NCBI GenBank assembly: GCA_963777695.1
Contig: CAVZRC010000004.1
Location: forward strand, 1 to 64,000
DNA length: 64,000 nucleotides
From: CAVZRC01 sp963777695
GTDB taxonomy: Bacteria; Planctomycetota; Planctomycetia; Isosphaerales; Isosphaeraceae
Direction: 5' to 3'
Each line of letters begins with the position of its first letter. Positions within the stretch are counted from its first letter, which is position 1. A model generated the notes under the pieces. That model searched no databases and was not told the origin of the DNA. It was given only the letters and a program-made list of their open reading frames with translations. The translations under genes and the position numbers were made by a program. Positions 38,601 through 50,194 of the stretch are shown here, piece by piece.

Positions 38601-39000
38601 CCTCCAGTGCAGCACGTCCCCGGTCTGGCGAGTGGCCTACAGTCCCGATGGCCGGCGCCTGGCCGCGGTCTCCAATGACGGCACCGTGAGGATCTGGGAC
38701 ATCGATCGCGGCCAGGTGTTGCACACCCTCCGAGGCCACACCGCCGAGGTCAGCGGCGTGGCCTTCAGCCCCGATGGCACCCGAGTCGCCTCCGCCGCCT
38801 GGGACGGTACGGCGCGCCTCTGGGACGCGGCCCGCGGCCAGGAATTGCTCACCCTCAAGGGCCGGACCAGCCGCGTCTTCGCCGTCGCCTTCAGCCCGGA
38901 TGGCTACCGCCTGGCTTCCACGACTCGAGAGGGAGTGGTCCACATCTGGGACGCGTCGCCGCGGGGAATGACCGATGGCTCGAGGACGAGCCGGGAATAA
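35675..39000 (+). CDS. Transmembrane Ser/Thr protein kinase with WD40 repeats, frameshifted
   Basis: About 1108 residues. Kinase domain (about 130-390): EEIGRGGMGIVYRARQKG, LVALKTLSAGK, HRDLKPSNILID, ITDFGLARWLAG and GTPGYMSPEQAAG are all intact. After a juxtamembrane basic stretch comes one membrane span (LLAGLAAVAASSLLAGSCAS), then about 14 WD40 repeats with SPDGKRLAS and VRVWDVA-type signatures, which should form two beta-propellers outside the membrane. One base is missing near 37745 (CTCCCGCGCTGG); correction gives ALAFSPDGGQLAFG and joins both halves. Overlaps the sigma gene by 11 bases. A sensor whose propellers detect a ligand or cell-wall polymer is plausible but not shown. Confidence 0.9.
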
Positions 39001-39112
39001 GGAGACTTCGGAAACGATCGTTCCACGGCCTCCCAGGAACCATGCCCATGCGAGGGATGGGAAGCCGTCATCACCGGCTGGGCCAGATGGGCCGCCTCGC
39101 CGTTTGGTGACC

Positions 39113-39466
39113 GGATTCGGTTCGTTCCAGCCCCTCGACCCGACCGCGCTCAAACCCGGCCAGCTCCTCCTCGTCTACTGGGAGATGAACGGCCTGGAGT
39201 ACGAGGCCCGCGGCGATGCCTTCGTGACGCGGCTCTCGACCCATCTGGAACTCCGGCCCGAATCCGGCGGCCCGCCCGTCTGGGAGCCGTCGCTACCCAC
39301 CACCGTGAAGGTCTGCCCGCGTCGCCGCCTCGACACTTTCGCGAATGCCCGAATCCGGCTGCCCGGCTCGCTCGAACCGGGCTCCTACCGCCTGCGGCTG
39401 ATCCAGACCGACCTGGTCGCCGAACGCACCTCCTCGGCCGAGATCCCGCTAACGATCGCGCCTTGA
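39113..39466 (+). pseudogene. Second copy of the lipoprotein C-terminal domain
   Basis: 354 bases coding the same domain as the end of the lipoprotein at 30753-31106, starting at GGATTCGG and ending at the stop codon. The copies have no indels; by eye there are about 15 differences, and none in the first 148 bases. No lipoprotein signal precedes this copy. The open frame starts at 38975 inside the kinase gene end and has 45 unrelated residues before the domain. It is likely a recent duplication or gene-conversion product, possibly not translated alone. Confidence 0.7.
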
Positions 39467-39625
39467 TCCTCGACTCGCGATCTTCGGTGCCCAATCCGTT
39501 TGGTGGTCGAGACCGGCGAATGCCCGCACATCTCGACGCTCAGGTCGGGGGCCGTCCTCATCCGCCCGAAGGCTCACGGTCAGCCCGGGGAGGGATATCC
39601 GGAGGATCGGCCCGCTCAACGTCGT

Positions 39626-40573
39626 TCAGAACTGGTCGGCCCCGATGACTTCACCGCCGGCGCGGGTGGAGAGGGAGCTGAAGACCTCGGCGTCGATCGA
39701 CTCCTTGAGGAACCGCACCGACCCGTCGCAGAACACGAAGTTGCACCCGCCAGGGTGCAAGCTCCAGAAGTTGTCGACGGCGGCCGACTTGCTGTTGGGC
39801 ACGACGACCCACGTATAGCCTCCGGGCAGCGTCGGCCCGGTGTGGGCCAGGACCATCGCGTAGGACGGGCGGCACTCTTCGTAATCCCTTGCGGGCTTGG
39901 TGCAGAACTCGGCCGAGGGGACGACGCCGACCCAGGTCGCGTCGGAGATGGTCCGCGACCGCTCCCCGGCCATCATGGTCAAGCTCGACCCGTCAGTGAT
40001 ATCGCGCAACCCGACACGACTGTTCCGGAAGAACACGCCGTTGTTATCGGAAGGCCAGTCCGCAACCTGGAACTGCCCGGCCGAGGCGATGTACTGGCCG
40101 GGCGACAGGTCGTTGACCAAGATCTTGCCGGAGCTGTCGCTCAACCCGATCGGCCCGGCGCCGTCGGAACTCGGACAGAGGTAGATGGACAAGTTCGATG
40201 CCCGGACGGTTTGCGAGCCGGGGTCGGTGATCGGCAGGTTGAAGTTGACCGCATCGTAAAGCGGGGCCTGTTCGATGAACTGGAGGACCATCGTCCCCCA
40301 GCCCCACCCCGGTCCGAACTCGAGGTCGGTGGGTTGATGACCTGGCACGATGCTGAGATACCCCGGCGGGAAGCCTCCCAGGGTGACGTAGTAGTTGTGT
40401 ATCGCCAGGCCGATCTGCTTCAGATTATTCGCGCATCGGGCGCGACGCGCCGCCTCGCGCGCGGCCTGAACGGCCGGGAGCAAGAGGGCGACCAGGATGG
40501 CGATGATCGTGATCACCACCAGCAATTCGATAAGCGTAATACCGCGTCGGTGCGAGGGTCGGGACGGGTTCAT
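39626..40573 (-). CDS. DUF1559 family prepilin-like exported protein
   Basis: 315 residues. MNPSRPSHRRGITLIELLVV is a type IV pilin-like class III signal with the G-ITLIE processing site and a following hydrophobic helix (TIIAILVALLLPAVQAAREA ARR). The body has LKQIGLAIHNYY and the C-terminal NFVFCDGSVRFLKESID, both hallmarks of DUF1559 proteins, which are hugely expanded in planctomycetes and of unknown role. Start ATG 40573 follows AGGAG. It is transcribed away from the preceding kinase cluster and has no other pilus genes beside it. Confidence 0.92.
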   Translation of the reverse strand: MNPSRPSHRRGITLIELLVVITIIAILVALLLPAVQAAREAARRARCANNLKQIGLAIHNYYVTLGGFPPGYLSIVPGHQPTDLEFGPGWGWGTMVLQFIEQAPLYDAVNFNLPITDPGSQTVRASNLSIYLCPSSDGAGPIGLSDSSGKILVNDLSPGQYIASAGQFQVADWPSDNNGVFFRNSRVGLRDITDGSSLTMMAGERSRTISDATWVGVVPSAEFCTKPARDYEECRPSYAMVLAHTGPTLPGGYTWVVVPNSKSAAVDNFWSLHPGGCNFVFCDGSVRFLKESIDAEVFSSLSTRAGGEVIGADQF

Positions 40574-40679
40574 GGTTTCGCTCCTGTCTTGTAGGCCGAT
40601 GGATCAATGCGCGTGACGATCCGGGCGGCGTGGCCCTCAAGGGCGCAGCGCCGGGACTTTACCGCTCATGGGGCCTTGG

Positions 40680-41066
40680 TCAAAACAGGAAGCGCTGGAG
40701 CCAGGCGAGCCGCCCGGCCGCCGTCACCGGCCAGCCCGCCGGGCACCGACGTTGGCAGATTACGGCGACGGGTGGATCCTGGACCAGGAAGGCTGGCGCC
40801 GGGATCAGGCTGTCAAAGTAGGGCAATAGGCCGTCGTAGGAGGTGTCGGCCAGGAGGGGTAGCGACAGGATCAAATTGTCGAAAGGTTCCGCCAGGTTGA
40901 ATGAAGGGATGGGCTCCGGATGGGAATCCGCCCCGAGCAACCCCTCGTGGGCGACTCCGCACGCCGCATCGATCCGTACCGGCGGTTCCTCAGCCGCACC
41001 CGCCTCGCTCAAGGCGAGGCCGATGAGGAGAACAACCAGAGTCAGTGACGCTTGGATCCATCGCAT
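40680..41066 (-). CDS. Small hypothetical secreted protein
   Basis: 128 residues. MRWIQASLTLVVLLIGLALS is a signal peptide ending AGAAEE. The mature part is hydrophobic and Pro/Leu-rich (FNLAEPFDNLILSLPLLAD) and has Cys pairs (ACGVA, CQRRCP). No family recognised. It lies upstream of the DUF1559 gene on the same strand with a 106-base gap. Confidence 0.5.
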   Translation of the reverse strand: MRWIQASLTLVVLLIGLALSEAGAAEEPPVRIDAACGVAHEGLLGADSHPEPIPSFNLAEPFDNLILSLPLLADTSYDGLLPYFDSLIPAPAFLVQDPPVAVICQRRCPAGWPVTAAGRLAWLQRFLF

Positions 41067-41226
41067 GGTCCGATCTTACCCGATGCCGTCAGGGTCCAAC
41101 AGAGGGTCTCGCCGGTCTTCGGAGCCCCGGGGTCACGAGGGCGGGTGCCTTGGCCAGGTATCGTGGATGGGTCGATGCCGTTGGTTTGCGGGGGAACAGT
41201 TGAGTACGGGGGCCGCCCTCCAGTTG

Positions 41227-41385
41227 ATGGCGAGCCATTTCTGGAAGCCGAAACTGGAGATGATCACCCTCTCGTTCGCGACCGGCCAGCGAGTCGCGGG
41301 CTTCTCCCGCGAGGCCTGGGAGCGGAAGCTGATCCTCGACTTGAATCCGGTCTACAACTGGCCGATGACGGAAGATGCCGCCTGA
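41227..41385 (+). CDS. Short hypothetical protein or fragment
   Basis: 52 residues from ATG 41227: MASHFWKPKLEMITLSFATG, then QRVAGFSREAWERKLILDLN and PVYNWPMTEDAA. The composition looks protein-like, unlike the surrounding shadow frames, and the stop falls 56 bases before the end of the convergent RND pump gene. There is no clear ribosome binding site, and the frame is open upstream without homology, so this could be the end of a decayed gene. The other bases of 41067-41441 show nothing further. Confidence 0.35.
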   Translation: MASHFWKPKLEMITLSFATGQRVAGFSREAWERKLILDLNPVYNWPMTEDAA

Positions 41386-41441
41386 CGGATCCTGTGCCCG
41401 CAATGGTTGCCCAGGCCCTTTCTCGGCGGCCAAACACCCGC

Positions 41442-44400
41442 TCAGGACGAATGCCCGTCGATCGCATGAGGAGCCGACAGGATCGGCTCGGATGGGTGGG
41501 CCATCCCGCCGTTCGACGCCACCCCGTTTCCATCCAAGCCGTGGGCCGCGGCGACCGGCTCCTTGCCTTCGCCGAACCACCGGATGACGTAATAGAACAC
41601 CGGGGTGAGGAAGATCCCGAACGCCGTCACGCCGAGCATGCCGCCGAACACCGCCGTCCCCAGCGACCGACGCATCTCGGCACCGGCCCCCTCGGCGATC
41701 ACCAGGGGTAACACACCGAAGATGAAGGCGAACGACGTCATCAAGATCGGCCGCAATCGGAGCCGGCACGCCTCGATCGTCGCTTCTCGCCTCGGCACGC
41801 CCGCGTCCTGGCTCTGCTTGGCGAACTCGACAATCAGGATCGCATTCTTGCTCGCCAGGCCGACGAGCACCACGAAGCCGATCTGGGTGAACAGGCTCAC
41901 GTCCATGCCGACCAGGTTCACGCCGATCAGCGAGCAGAGCAAACACATCGGCACCACCAGGATCACCGCCAGCGGCAGCGCCCAGCTCTCGTACTGCGCC
42001 GCCAGCACCAGGAAGACGAAGACCACCGCCAGCCCGAAGACGCCCGTCGCCGTGTTGCCCGCCTGGAGCTGCATGAACGCCAGCTCGGTCCAGTCCGACG
42101 CCATCGACCTCGGAAGTTCTTCGTCGGCGATCTCCTGCATCATCGCGATCGCCTGCCCCGAGCTCGTCCCGGGCGCCGGATTGCCCGTGATCGCCGTGCC
42201 TGAGTACATATTGTACCGCATCACCGAGACCGGGCCGCTGGTGTTGCTCACTTCCAGCAGCGTGGCCAGCCGGATCATCTGGCCCTGGTTATTCCGCACC
42301 TGGAGCTGGCGGATATCCTGCGCGTCGCCGCGGAACTTCTGGTCGGCCTGGATGTTCACCTGCCACGACCGGCCGAACTGGTTGAAGTTATTCACGTAAT
42401 ATGAGCCCAGGTACACCTGCAACGTGTTGAACAGCTCGCTCACCGGCACGCCCAGCGCCATGCACTTGGTCCGGTCGATGTTCAGGTACAGCCAGGGCGT
42501 GTTCGCCCGCGAGCTGTTGAAGAGCCCCTGGAGCCCCGGCGTCTTGTTGCCCCGCTCGACGATCTGGTCGCTGATCCGCTGCAAGGTGTCCACGCCGAGA
42601 TTGCCGCGATCCTCGATCATCAGCTTGAAGCCGCCGGTCGTGCCCAGGCCGTCGATCGGCGGGGCCCCGAACGCCGTCACGATCGCCCCGCGCACCTCCC
42701 GCTGGCACCGCTGCTTCAGGACCTCGGCGATGGCGTCGGCCGACAGGTTCGGCCCGCGACGCTTCTCGAACTCGTCGAGCATCACGTAGAGCGAGCCCAG
42801 GTTCGGCGCGTTGGCGTTGAGCAACAGCGACTGCCCCGAGACGCCGACCGTGTGCGCCACGCCCGGCGTCTCGCGCCAGGGCCTCGATGCGGGCCATCAT
42901 CCGCTGGGTGCGCTCGGTCGCGGCCGAATCGGGCAGTTGCACGTTGAGCAGCAGATAACCCTTGTCCTGCTGCGGCACGAAGCCCGTCGGCGTACGGATG
43001 AATTCCCAGTAAGTCAGGCCCAGGAGACCGCCGTAGAGCATCAGCACGATCACGCTGACCCTCAGCACGCCGGCGACGATCCGGCCGTAGACGTTGGTCA
43101 TCATGTCGAAGAGCCGGTTGAAGCCGCGGAACAGCCAGCCCAGCACGGCGTTCACCGGCCGGATAATCGCCAGCCCGACGATCAAGCCCGCCACCAGGCC
43201 GGGGCTGAAGGCGGCCGCGTCGAAGATGTAGGACATCCATCCCGTGTCTTCCGCCAGCTCCTCCGCGCTCATCTCCGGCAGCCAGCCGAGGTGGACGAAC
43301 TGGCCGATGACGAAGTCCTTGGCATACCAGAGCGTGAGCATCCCGCCCACGATGCCGAAGATCCACCAGGGCAGCGCCTCGCGCTTGAACTCGTGGCCGT
43401 GGGCGCCTTCCTCGGTCTTGAAGATCATCACGGCGCGGGACGGCGTCATCGTCAAGGCGTTGATCGCCGAGATGATCGTCGAGACGGCGATCGTCACGGC
43501 GAATTGCCGGAAGAATTCCCCCGTGATCCCGCCCAGGAAGCAGCACGGGATGAATACCGAGCTGAGCACCAGCGTGATCGCCAGCACCGGCCCGGTGATC
43601 TCCTCCATCGCCTTGATCGTCGCCGTCCGCGAGTCCAGCCCGGTCGCGATCAGCCGCTCGATGTTCTCCAGCACGACGATCGCGTCGTCGACCACGATCC
43701 CGATCGCCAGCACCAGGCCGAAGAGGGTCAGGTTGTTCAGGCTGAAGCCCATCGCCGCCATGATCGCGAACGTGCCGATGAGCGAGACCGGCACGTCGAT
43801 CATCGGCAGGATCATCGCCTTCCAGTCCTGGAGGAAGATCAGAACGACGATGCCGACGAGGATCACGGCGTCGCGGAGCGTCTTGAAGACCTCGTTGACC
43901 GACTCGTGGATGAACGGCGTGGTGTCGTAGACGATCTGGTAATCCAGGCCGTCGGGGAACCGCGTCTTGAGCTCCTTCATCTTGGCGTAGACGCCCTTGG
44001 CGGTCTCGAGCGCATTGGAGCCGGGCAACTGGTAGATCGACACGGCCACCGATGGCTTGCCGTCGAGCGTGCACGACTGGTCGTACTGCCGCGACCCCAG
44101 CTCGACCTTGGTGGCCACGTCGCGGAGCCGGACGATGCCCGTGGCCTGCGACATCGAGCCGCCCTCGCTGTTCGAGCCGCCCTGATCGGTCGCACCTCCC
44201 TGGAAGTCCGACGTGGTCGGCTGCCGGGCGCCCCGCCGCCCTGCATGGACGGGACCAGGTAGTTATTATCGCCGGCCTTGATGATGATGTCGCCGAACTG
44301 GTCCGGCTCGACGAGCCGGCCCAGCGTGTTGATCGTGAGCTGGAATTGCTGGCCCCGGGGCACCGGCTGCTGGCCGATCTGGCCGGCGGCGACCTGGAGG

Positions 44401-45038
44401 TTCTGCTGCGCCATGGCCGTGACCACGTCCATGGCGCTGAGGTTCATCGCCGCCATCTTGGCCGGGTCGAGCCAGGCCCGCAGGCTGTAGTCGCGCTGGC
44501 CGAGGTAGGTGATCCCCGCCACGCCCCTGAGCCGGCCCAGCTCGTCCTTGATGTAGATCGTGGCGTAATTGCTCAGGAACGTGTTGTCGTACCGGCCGTC
44601 GGGCGAGATCAGGTTCACGATCATCATCGTGTTCGGCGACATCTTCTTGACGGTGATCCCCTCGTTCTGGACCAGGGCCGGGATCACCGGCAGCGCCAGC
44701 GAGACGCGGTTCTGCACCAGCACCTGGGCCATGTCGGTGTTCATGCCCAGGCGGAAGGTGACGGTCAGCGTGTAGGTGCCGTCGTTGGTGCATTGCGAGG
44801 ACATGTAGAGCATGTTCTCGACGCCGCTGACTTGCTCCTCGATCGGCGCCGCGACGGTGTTCCGCACCGTCACCGCGTTGGCGCCCGGGTAGATGGCCGT
44901 CACCAGCACCGTCGGCGGCGTGACCTCGGGATACTGGGCCACCGGCAGCGTGAACACGGCCACGCCGCCCGCCAGCACGATCACGAGCGAGAGCACGATG
45001 GCGAAGACCGGACGGTCGATGAAGAAGCGCGAGATCAC
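41442..45038 (-). CDS. RND multidrug efflux pump, AcrB-like (second pump of the operon), frameshifted
   Basis: About 1198 residues. Proton-driven inner-membrane transporter of the HAE1/AcrB type. ISRFFIDRPVFAIVLSLVIV is the first helix; GIVVDDAIVVLENIERL holds the paired Asp of helix 4; LVGLASKNAILIVEFAK carries the helix 10 Lys; both are essential for proton relay. It is about 150 residues longer than AcrB, partly from a hydrophobic insert after TMTPSRAVMIFKTEEG (WIFGIVGGMLTLWYAKDFVI and on). Frame breaks: near 44230 (before ARQPTTSDFQGG), and near 42865 where a lost CG in GCGCGCGAG restores RIEALARETPGVAHTVG. Start is GTG 45038, overlapping the previous pump stop as GTGA. Confidence 0.88.
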
Positions 45039-48000
45039 AGGTCATTCCCTCCGGTCGTGTCGATCGGTCTGCCCTTGAGATGCGGCCCATCGTCGATGCC
45101 GACCTCGAACGGCCCCGGGTGCCCGTTCGCGTCGATCGCGAGGCCGTCGCCGTTCGCGTGTCCCGCCTTCAATCCCCCGGCCGTCGGCGCATCGCCGAGA
45201 TCCGGGGCACCCGCCCTCTGCGACCGCAGCCGGCTGAAGATATCCATCAAGATCAGCATCAACATCATGCCGGCGCAGGCGCCGATCGTCTGGGACCACT
45301 CCGAGTGGACGATCTTCAGCCGCTCGAGCAAGTAGCCGATCCCCAGGCCGATCCCGCCGCCCGCCAGCGTCGAGCCGACCCATCGTGTGGTCTGGGCCGA
45401 GAACAGCCGCGTCTCGCTCAGTCCCTGGATCACCGAGAAGAACACCGGCGTCAGGAAGATGCCGAAGAGCGTCACGCCGACCATCCCGCTGAACACGGCG
45501 ATCCCCAGCGACCGACGCATCTCCGCCCCGGCGCCGGAGGCCACCATCAGCGGGACCACGCCGACGATGAAGGCGAACGACGTCATCAGGATCGGACGCA
45601 GCCGGAGCTTGCACGCCTCCAGCGTCGCCTCGTACCGCGGCAGGCCCTCCATGTGCTTCTGCTTGGCGTACTCGACGATCAGGATCGCGTTCTTGCACGC
45701 CAGGCCGACCAGCACCACCAGGCCGATCTGCACGAAGATGTTCACCTCCCGGCCGGTGGATAGCACACCCAGCAGCGAGCAGAGCAAGCACATCGGCACC
45801 ACCAGGATCACCGCCAGCGGCAGCGCCCAGCTCTCATACAGCGCCGCCAGGGCCAGGAAGACGCTCACCACCGACAAGGCGAAGACATACATCGCCGTGT
45901 TCCCCGCCTTGATCTGGAGGAACATCACCTCGGTCCACTCCGCCTTCATCGACAGCGGCAGGATCTCGTCGGTCAGGCGGTTGACCGCCGCGATCGTCTC
46001 CCCCGAGCTGACCCCGGGCGCCAGGCTCCCCGTGACCTGCGCCGACGTGAACAGGTTATACCGCGTGACGCTGACCGGCCCGCCGACCTGGCGCACCTTC
46101 ACCAGCGTGCCCATCGGCACCATCCCGCCCCACTTGTTCCGCACCTGGAGCAGGTTGATCTTCTCCAGCCGATCGCGGAAATCGCCGTCGAGCTGGACCG
46201 TGACTTGCCAGTGGCGGCCGAACTCGTTGAAGCTGTTGACGTAGAGCGAGCCCAGGAACATCGACAGCGTCTGGTTCACGTCGTCGAACGACAGGCCCAG
46301 CGATTCGGCCTTGGTCCGGTCGATGTCCAGGTAGAGCTGCGGCGTCTTGGAGCGGAACTGGGTGGACGCGGTGGCCAGGCCCGGCTGTTTCTTCATCGCC
46401 GCCACCAGTTCGTCGGTCTCCCGCTGCAAGTCGACGAACCCGCGACCGCCCCGGTCCTCGATGATCAGCTTGTAGCCGCCGGCGGTCCCAAGGCCGGGAA
46501 TCGCCGAGGAATTGCGCACGGCGACGTCCGCATCCGGGACCTTCGCCTTGAACTCCTTGCGCAGCCGGGCCATGATGCCGTTGGCGGTCAGCTCCGGGGC
46601 CTGCCGCTCGCCGAACGGGTCCAGGACGATGAACATCGACCCGAAGTTGGATGCGTTGGCCTGCAAGAGGAACGACATCCCGGCCAGGCCGACCGTGTGC
46701 GCCACGCCCGGCGTCGCGAGGCAGATCTTCTCGACGAGCGCCACCTGCTCCTTCGTGCGCTGCAACGACGCCGAGTCGGGCAACTGGACGCTGAGGATCA
46801 GCCGGCCCTGGTCCTGCTCCGGGATGAATCCCAGCGGGGCACGCTTGAAGGTCCCGTAGGTCAGGAACAGCAGCCCGCCGTAGATCATCAGCACGATCAC
46901 GCTCATCCGGAGCGACCTGCCGACGATCCAGCCGTAGACCTCGGTCATCCCGTCGAAGAGCCGGTTGAACCCGCGGAACAGCCAGCCGAGCACGGCGTTC
47001 ACCGGGCGGATGATGATCCAGCCGACCACCAGGCCGATCGCCAGGCCGGCGCGAAGAATTCCCCGGTCGCCGTCCAGGAGAGCTTCTTCAGCGCCTCCGC
47101 CCCGCCGTGCCCGTGCAATGCCGACGACAGTCCCAACGGCCCGGCCAGATATTCCGGCCCCAGCCAGAGCGATACCATCCCGCCGAGGATGCCGAAGGAC
47201 CACCACGGCAGCGCCTCCCGCTTGAACTCGTGGCCGTGGGCGCCCTCCTCCGTCTTGAAGATCAGCACCGCCCGCGACGGCGTCATCGTCAGCGCGTTCA
47301 CCGCCGAGATGATCGTCGAGACGGCGATCGTCACGGCGAACTGCCGGAAGAACTGCCCGGTGATCCCCGTGATGAAGCAGCACGGGATGAACACCGAGCT
47401 CAAGGCCAGCGTGATCGCCATGATCGGCCCGGTGATCTCCTCCATCGCCTTGATCGTCGCCGTCCTCGCGTCGTAACCCTTGGCGATCATCCGCTCGGTG
47501 TTCTCCAGGACGACGATCGCGTCGTCGACCACGATCCCGATCGCCAGCACCAGGCCGAAGAGCGTCAGGTTGTTCAGGCTGAAGCCCAGCACGCCCATGA
47601 CCGCGAACGTGCCGATCAGCGAGACCGGCACGTCGATCATCGGCAGGATCATCGCCTTCCAGTCCTGGAGGAACACCAGCACGACGATGCCGACGAGGAT
47701 CACGGCCTCGAACAGGGTCTGGATCACGTCATTGACCGACTCGCGGATGAACGGAGTCGTGTCGTAGGCGATGTCGTAATCGACGTCGTCGGGGAACCGC
47801 TTCTTGAGCTCCTCCATCTTCTCCCGCACCCGGTCGGCGACGTCCAGCGCATTGGTGCCGGGGAGCTGGTAGATGCTCAGGCCCACCGACGGCTTGCCGT
47901 CGAAAGTACACGACTGGTTGTAGTTCTGGGCGCCCAGCTCGACGCGGGCCACGTCGCGGAGCCGGACGATGCCCGTGGCCGGCTCGCCCGGTCGATCCTT

Positions 48001-48774
48001 GCCGACCTTGACGACGATGTCCGCGAACTCCTCCGGATTGGTGAGCCGGCCCAGCGTATCGATCGGCAACTGGAAATACTGGCCCCGCTCGACCGGGAGC
48101 TGGCCGATCTGGCCGGCGGGCGCGTCGATGTTCTGCTCGCGGATCGCGGCGGCCACGTCCATCGCGGTCATGCTCCGCGACGCCAGCTTCTGCGGGTCGA
48201 GCCAGGCACGGATGCTGTAATCCCGCTGGCCGAAGTAGCTGATGTCCGAGACGCCATACACCCGCAACAGCTCGTCCTTGACGAAGATCGTGGCGAAATT
48301 GCTCAGGTAGATGTCGTCGTATCGGCCATTCGGCGAGAACAGGTTGACGATCATCAGGTTGTCGGGCGTCCGCTTCCGGATCGTGATCCCCTGGTTCTGG
48401 ACCTGAGACGGCAACTGCGGCATCGCCAGCGTGACGCGGTTCTGCACCATCACCAGCGCCGAATTCACGTCGGTGCCGATGTCGAAGGTGACCGTCAGCG
48501 AGTAGGTGCCGTCGTTGCCCATCTGCGAGGACATGTAGAGCATGCCGTCGATGCCGTTGACCTGCTGCTCGATCGGCGCGGCCACGGTGTCGGCGACCAC
48601 CGGGGCGCTGGCCCCGGGATAGCTGATCGACACCGAGATGCCCGGCGGCACGATCCGCGGGTATTGCGCGATCGGCAGGAAATACAGCGAGATCCCGCCG
48701 ACGAGCGTGATGACGAGCGACAGGACGGTCGCGAAGATCGGTCGATCGATGAAGAATCGCGAGATCATCGGCAA
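45035..48774 (-). CDS. RND multidrug efflux pump, AcrB-like (first pump of the operon), frameshifted
   Basis: About 1246 residues. MPMISRFFIDRPIFATVLSL starts the protein; IAQYPRIVPPGISVSISYPG, GIVVDDAIVVLENTERM (helix 4 Asp pair) and LVGLACKNAILIVEYAKQ (helix 10 Lys) are diagnostic. Like its neighbour it has an insert after FKTEEGAHGHEFKREALPWW with extra hydrophobic segments, and in addition a C-terminal extension with two predicted membrane spans (TLAGGGIGLGIGYLLERL, IGACAGMMLMLILMDIF) and a hydrophilic tail. One base is missing near 47052 (GCGGCC read as GCGCC); correction gives EFFAAGLAIGLVVGW. It lies eight bases after the membrane fusion gene and ends in a four-base overlap with the second pump, so the two pumps may act as a heteromeric trimer. 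Confidence 0.88.
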
Positions 48775-48782
48775 ACGCCCCC

Positions 48783-50194
48783 CTACCTGGCGCCGGCTGG
48801 TTTGGTCGGGGACGACGCCGGCTTGCCGGATTCCGTTTGCGGGCTCTTGCGCGTCTCCGCCGGGGGGAACACCGACTTGGCCGGCCCCGTCCAGGGGGCG
48901 GTGGCCTTGGCGGGCTCCGATTCGGGGGGTGCCGACTTCTGCGATTCCGACCCGGGCGATGCTTGCTTCCGCGACTCCACCGCGGGTGATGCCGACTTGG
49001 TCGATGGCGGCGCCTCGCCCGGGGCGGGGCCGAGCGTGGGCATGGGCACCGACTCGGGCTTGACCTCCTGCTTCGGCCGGAACTGCTGCAAGGCCCCGAC
49101 GACGACCCGCTCATCCCCCTTGAGGCCCTCCTCGATCACGCGGAGGCCGTCTTCCTGGAGCGCGCCGGTGGTCACGCGCCGATACTGGACCTTGTTCTCG
49201 CCGTCGAGCACGTAGACGAATTTCTTATCCTGGTCCGACCCGACGGCCCGGTCGATGACCAGCATCGCCCGGTGGGGGCGCCGATCGGCAGGCGGATCCG
49301 CACGAACCGACCGGGCGTCAACAGCCGCTGGCCTCCCGACGGCGCCGGGTTCGGGAACACGCCCCGGACCAGGATGCTGCCCGTGGTCGGGTTGAACTGG
49401 TTGTTGATGAAGTCGATGTAACCCGCATGCGGGAAGCCCTCCTCGCCCTGCAACCCCATGAGGACCGGCATCTTCTTCCGGTCCTTGAACGACTTGATCC
49501 GACCCTCGTTGGCCACCTTGCGCAGCCGCAGGTCGGTCGGCTCGTCCATCTCGAAATAGGCGTACATCGGGTCCACCGACACGATCGTGGTCAACAGCGT
49601 CTGGTTCTGGTTGACCAGGTTGCCCAGGGTCAGGTAATACCGACTGATCTGGCCGTCGATCGGCGCCAGGATCCGCGTCCATTCGTGGTTGATCACGTAG
49701 AGCTCCATGCTCTTCTTGAAGGCGTCGACGCGGGCCTGGGCCTCGTCGACCTGGGCCTGTTCCTGGTCGAATTGCTGCTGGCTGATCGAGCCCCGCGACA
49801 GGAGGTTGATGGCCCGGTCCCGCGCCAGGGTCGTCTTGGCCAGTTTGAGCGACGCCTGATATAGGTCGACCTGGCCTTGGGCCTGGTCGACCTGGGCCTG
49901 ATACGGGCGCGGATCGACCACGAACAGGAGGTCGCCCTTCTTCACCTCCGCCCCCTCCTCGAACGGCATCTCGACCAGATAGCCCGAGACGCGCGGGCGG
50001 ATGTCCACCGAGTGGACCGCCTCGGTCCGGCCGATGAAGTCCACATAATCGGTGACCTCGCGGTCGACCGGCCGGCTCACCGGCACCGCCGGCGCCTCGG
50101 CGGCCGCGACCTTGGGCTTGTTGGCCTGGCAACCGCCCGTCGCGGCCAGCAACAACGAACTGGAGAATCCCAGGACGAGAAAACGGCCGATCAT
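48783..50194 (-). CDS. RND efflux membrane fusion lipoprotein, AcrA-like, frameshifted
   Basis: About 471 residues. MIGRFLVLGFSSSLLLAATG plus GC gives a lipobox (ATGGC). VDIRPRVSGYLVEMPFEEG then EVKKGDLLFVVDPRPYQAQV is the biotinyl-lipoyl hairpin; a coiled-coil hairpin follows (QAQGQVDLYQASLKLAKTTL, QQQFDQEQAQVDEAQARVDA). ILAPIDGQISRYYLTLGNLV and TPGRFVRIRLPIG complete the beta-barrel region. The end is a Pro/Ser/Lys-rich tail of about 80 residues. One C is missing in the C run near 49276; correction gives PIGAPHRAMLVIDRAVG. Start ATG 50194 follows GAGG. It bridges the pumps to an outer-membrane channel, which is not encoded in this cluster. Confidence 0.88.

Noticed and set aside
42811..44262. 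Long plus-strand frame over the RND pump, and similar frames at 46205-47476 and 47107-49215
   Set aside because: His/Arg/Asp-rich shadows of high-GC pump genes; the minus-strand proteins have clear RND motifs.
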